Part shown: in pieces, positions 15,410 through 15,458 of the stretch
Numbering within the stretch: position 1 is the first letter of the stretch
Layout: each line of letters begins with the position of its first letter
From: Pseudomonadota bacterium
GTDB taxonomy: Bacteria > Pseudomonadota > Alphaproteobacteria > Rhizobiales > Xanthobacteraceae
DNA: 15,458 nucleotides
Direction: 5' to 3'
NCBI GenBank assembly: GCA_023417665.1
Contig: JAEZFA010000244.1
Location: 1 to 15,458 of the forward strand
Translations under genes and position numbers: made by a program
The notes under the pieces: generated by a model
The model's database searches: none
What the model was told of the DNA's origin: nothing
Seen by the model: only the letters and a program-made list of their open reading frames with translations

Positions 15410-15420
15410 GGCGTGATTTT

Positions 15421-15434
15421 TTGAGGGAATACAG
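15421..15434. promoter_or_regulatory. Weak FixK-type half-matching site upstream of the FixK-type gene
   Basis: TTGAGGGAATACAG keeps the TTG-N8-CA frame of FNR/FixK boxes but ends in G instead of A. It lies just upstream of the FixJ-like box and could give self-regulation. The match is poor and may be chance. Confidence 0.2.
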
Positions 15435-15458
15435 GCTATTGTCGGAGCACAAATCGCC

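Noticed and set aside
1..15458. CRISPR arrays, insertion sequences, rRNA or phage genes
   Set aside because: I saw no repeat-spacer pattern, transposase, terminal inverted repeats or rRNA sequence in the window. The tRNA-Sec gene shows no integrase or duplicated 3' end next to it.

Overview
The window looks like chromosome of a GC-rich alphaproteobacterium, most likely Hyphomicrobiales (Bradyrhizobium/Rhodopseudomonas/Xanthobacteraceae-like). The reasons are the FixK-type Crp/Fnr regulator with a FixJ-like box upstream, the Rhizobiales-like protein sequences and the tightly overlapping operons. The genus cannot be fixed from the sequence alone.

Region 1 (1-10222, all minus strand) is a complete selenocysteine-dependent respiratory formate dehydrogenase locus. 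In transcription order it reads fdnG (Tat-exported catalytic subunit with an in-frame UGA = Sec199 and a SECIS hairpin), fdxH (four [4Fe-4S] clusters), fdnI (cytochrome b), a strong intrinsic terminator, fdhE (maturation), selA, a Sel1-repeat protein, selB, selC (tRNA-Sec) and the start of an unknown gene that leaves the window. The locus therefore carries both the selenoenzyme and most of the machinery that decodes its UGA; selD and fdhD are not in view. From selA on, genes overlap by 1-4 bases. The selB reading frame continues without interruption through the whole tRNA-Sec gene and ends in an ATGA overlap with the next gene.

Region 2 (10223-10497) is the divergent control region between fdnG and the plus-strand genes. 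It contains a candidate FixK/FNR-type box.

Region 3 (10498-12528, plus strand) encodes a TlpA-like periplasmic thioredoxin broken by a one-base frameshift right after its CEPC active site, a Tat-exported transglutaminase-like cysteine protein, an intrinsic terminator, and a small TusA-like sulfur-carrier protein. I do not know a described function for this trio next to formate dehydrogenase.

Region 4 (12537-15458, minus strand) is an oxygen-response operon: a FixK-type regulator behind a FixJ-like box, a CBS-CBS-BON protein, and hemN (oxygen-independent coproporphyrinogen oxidase). Together the window suggests low-oxygen control of heme synthesis and possibly of formate respiration.
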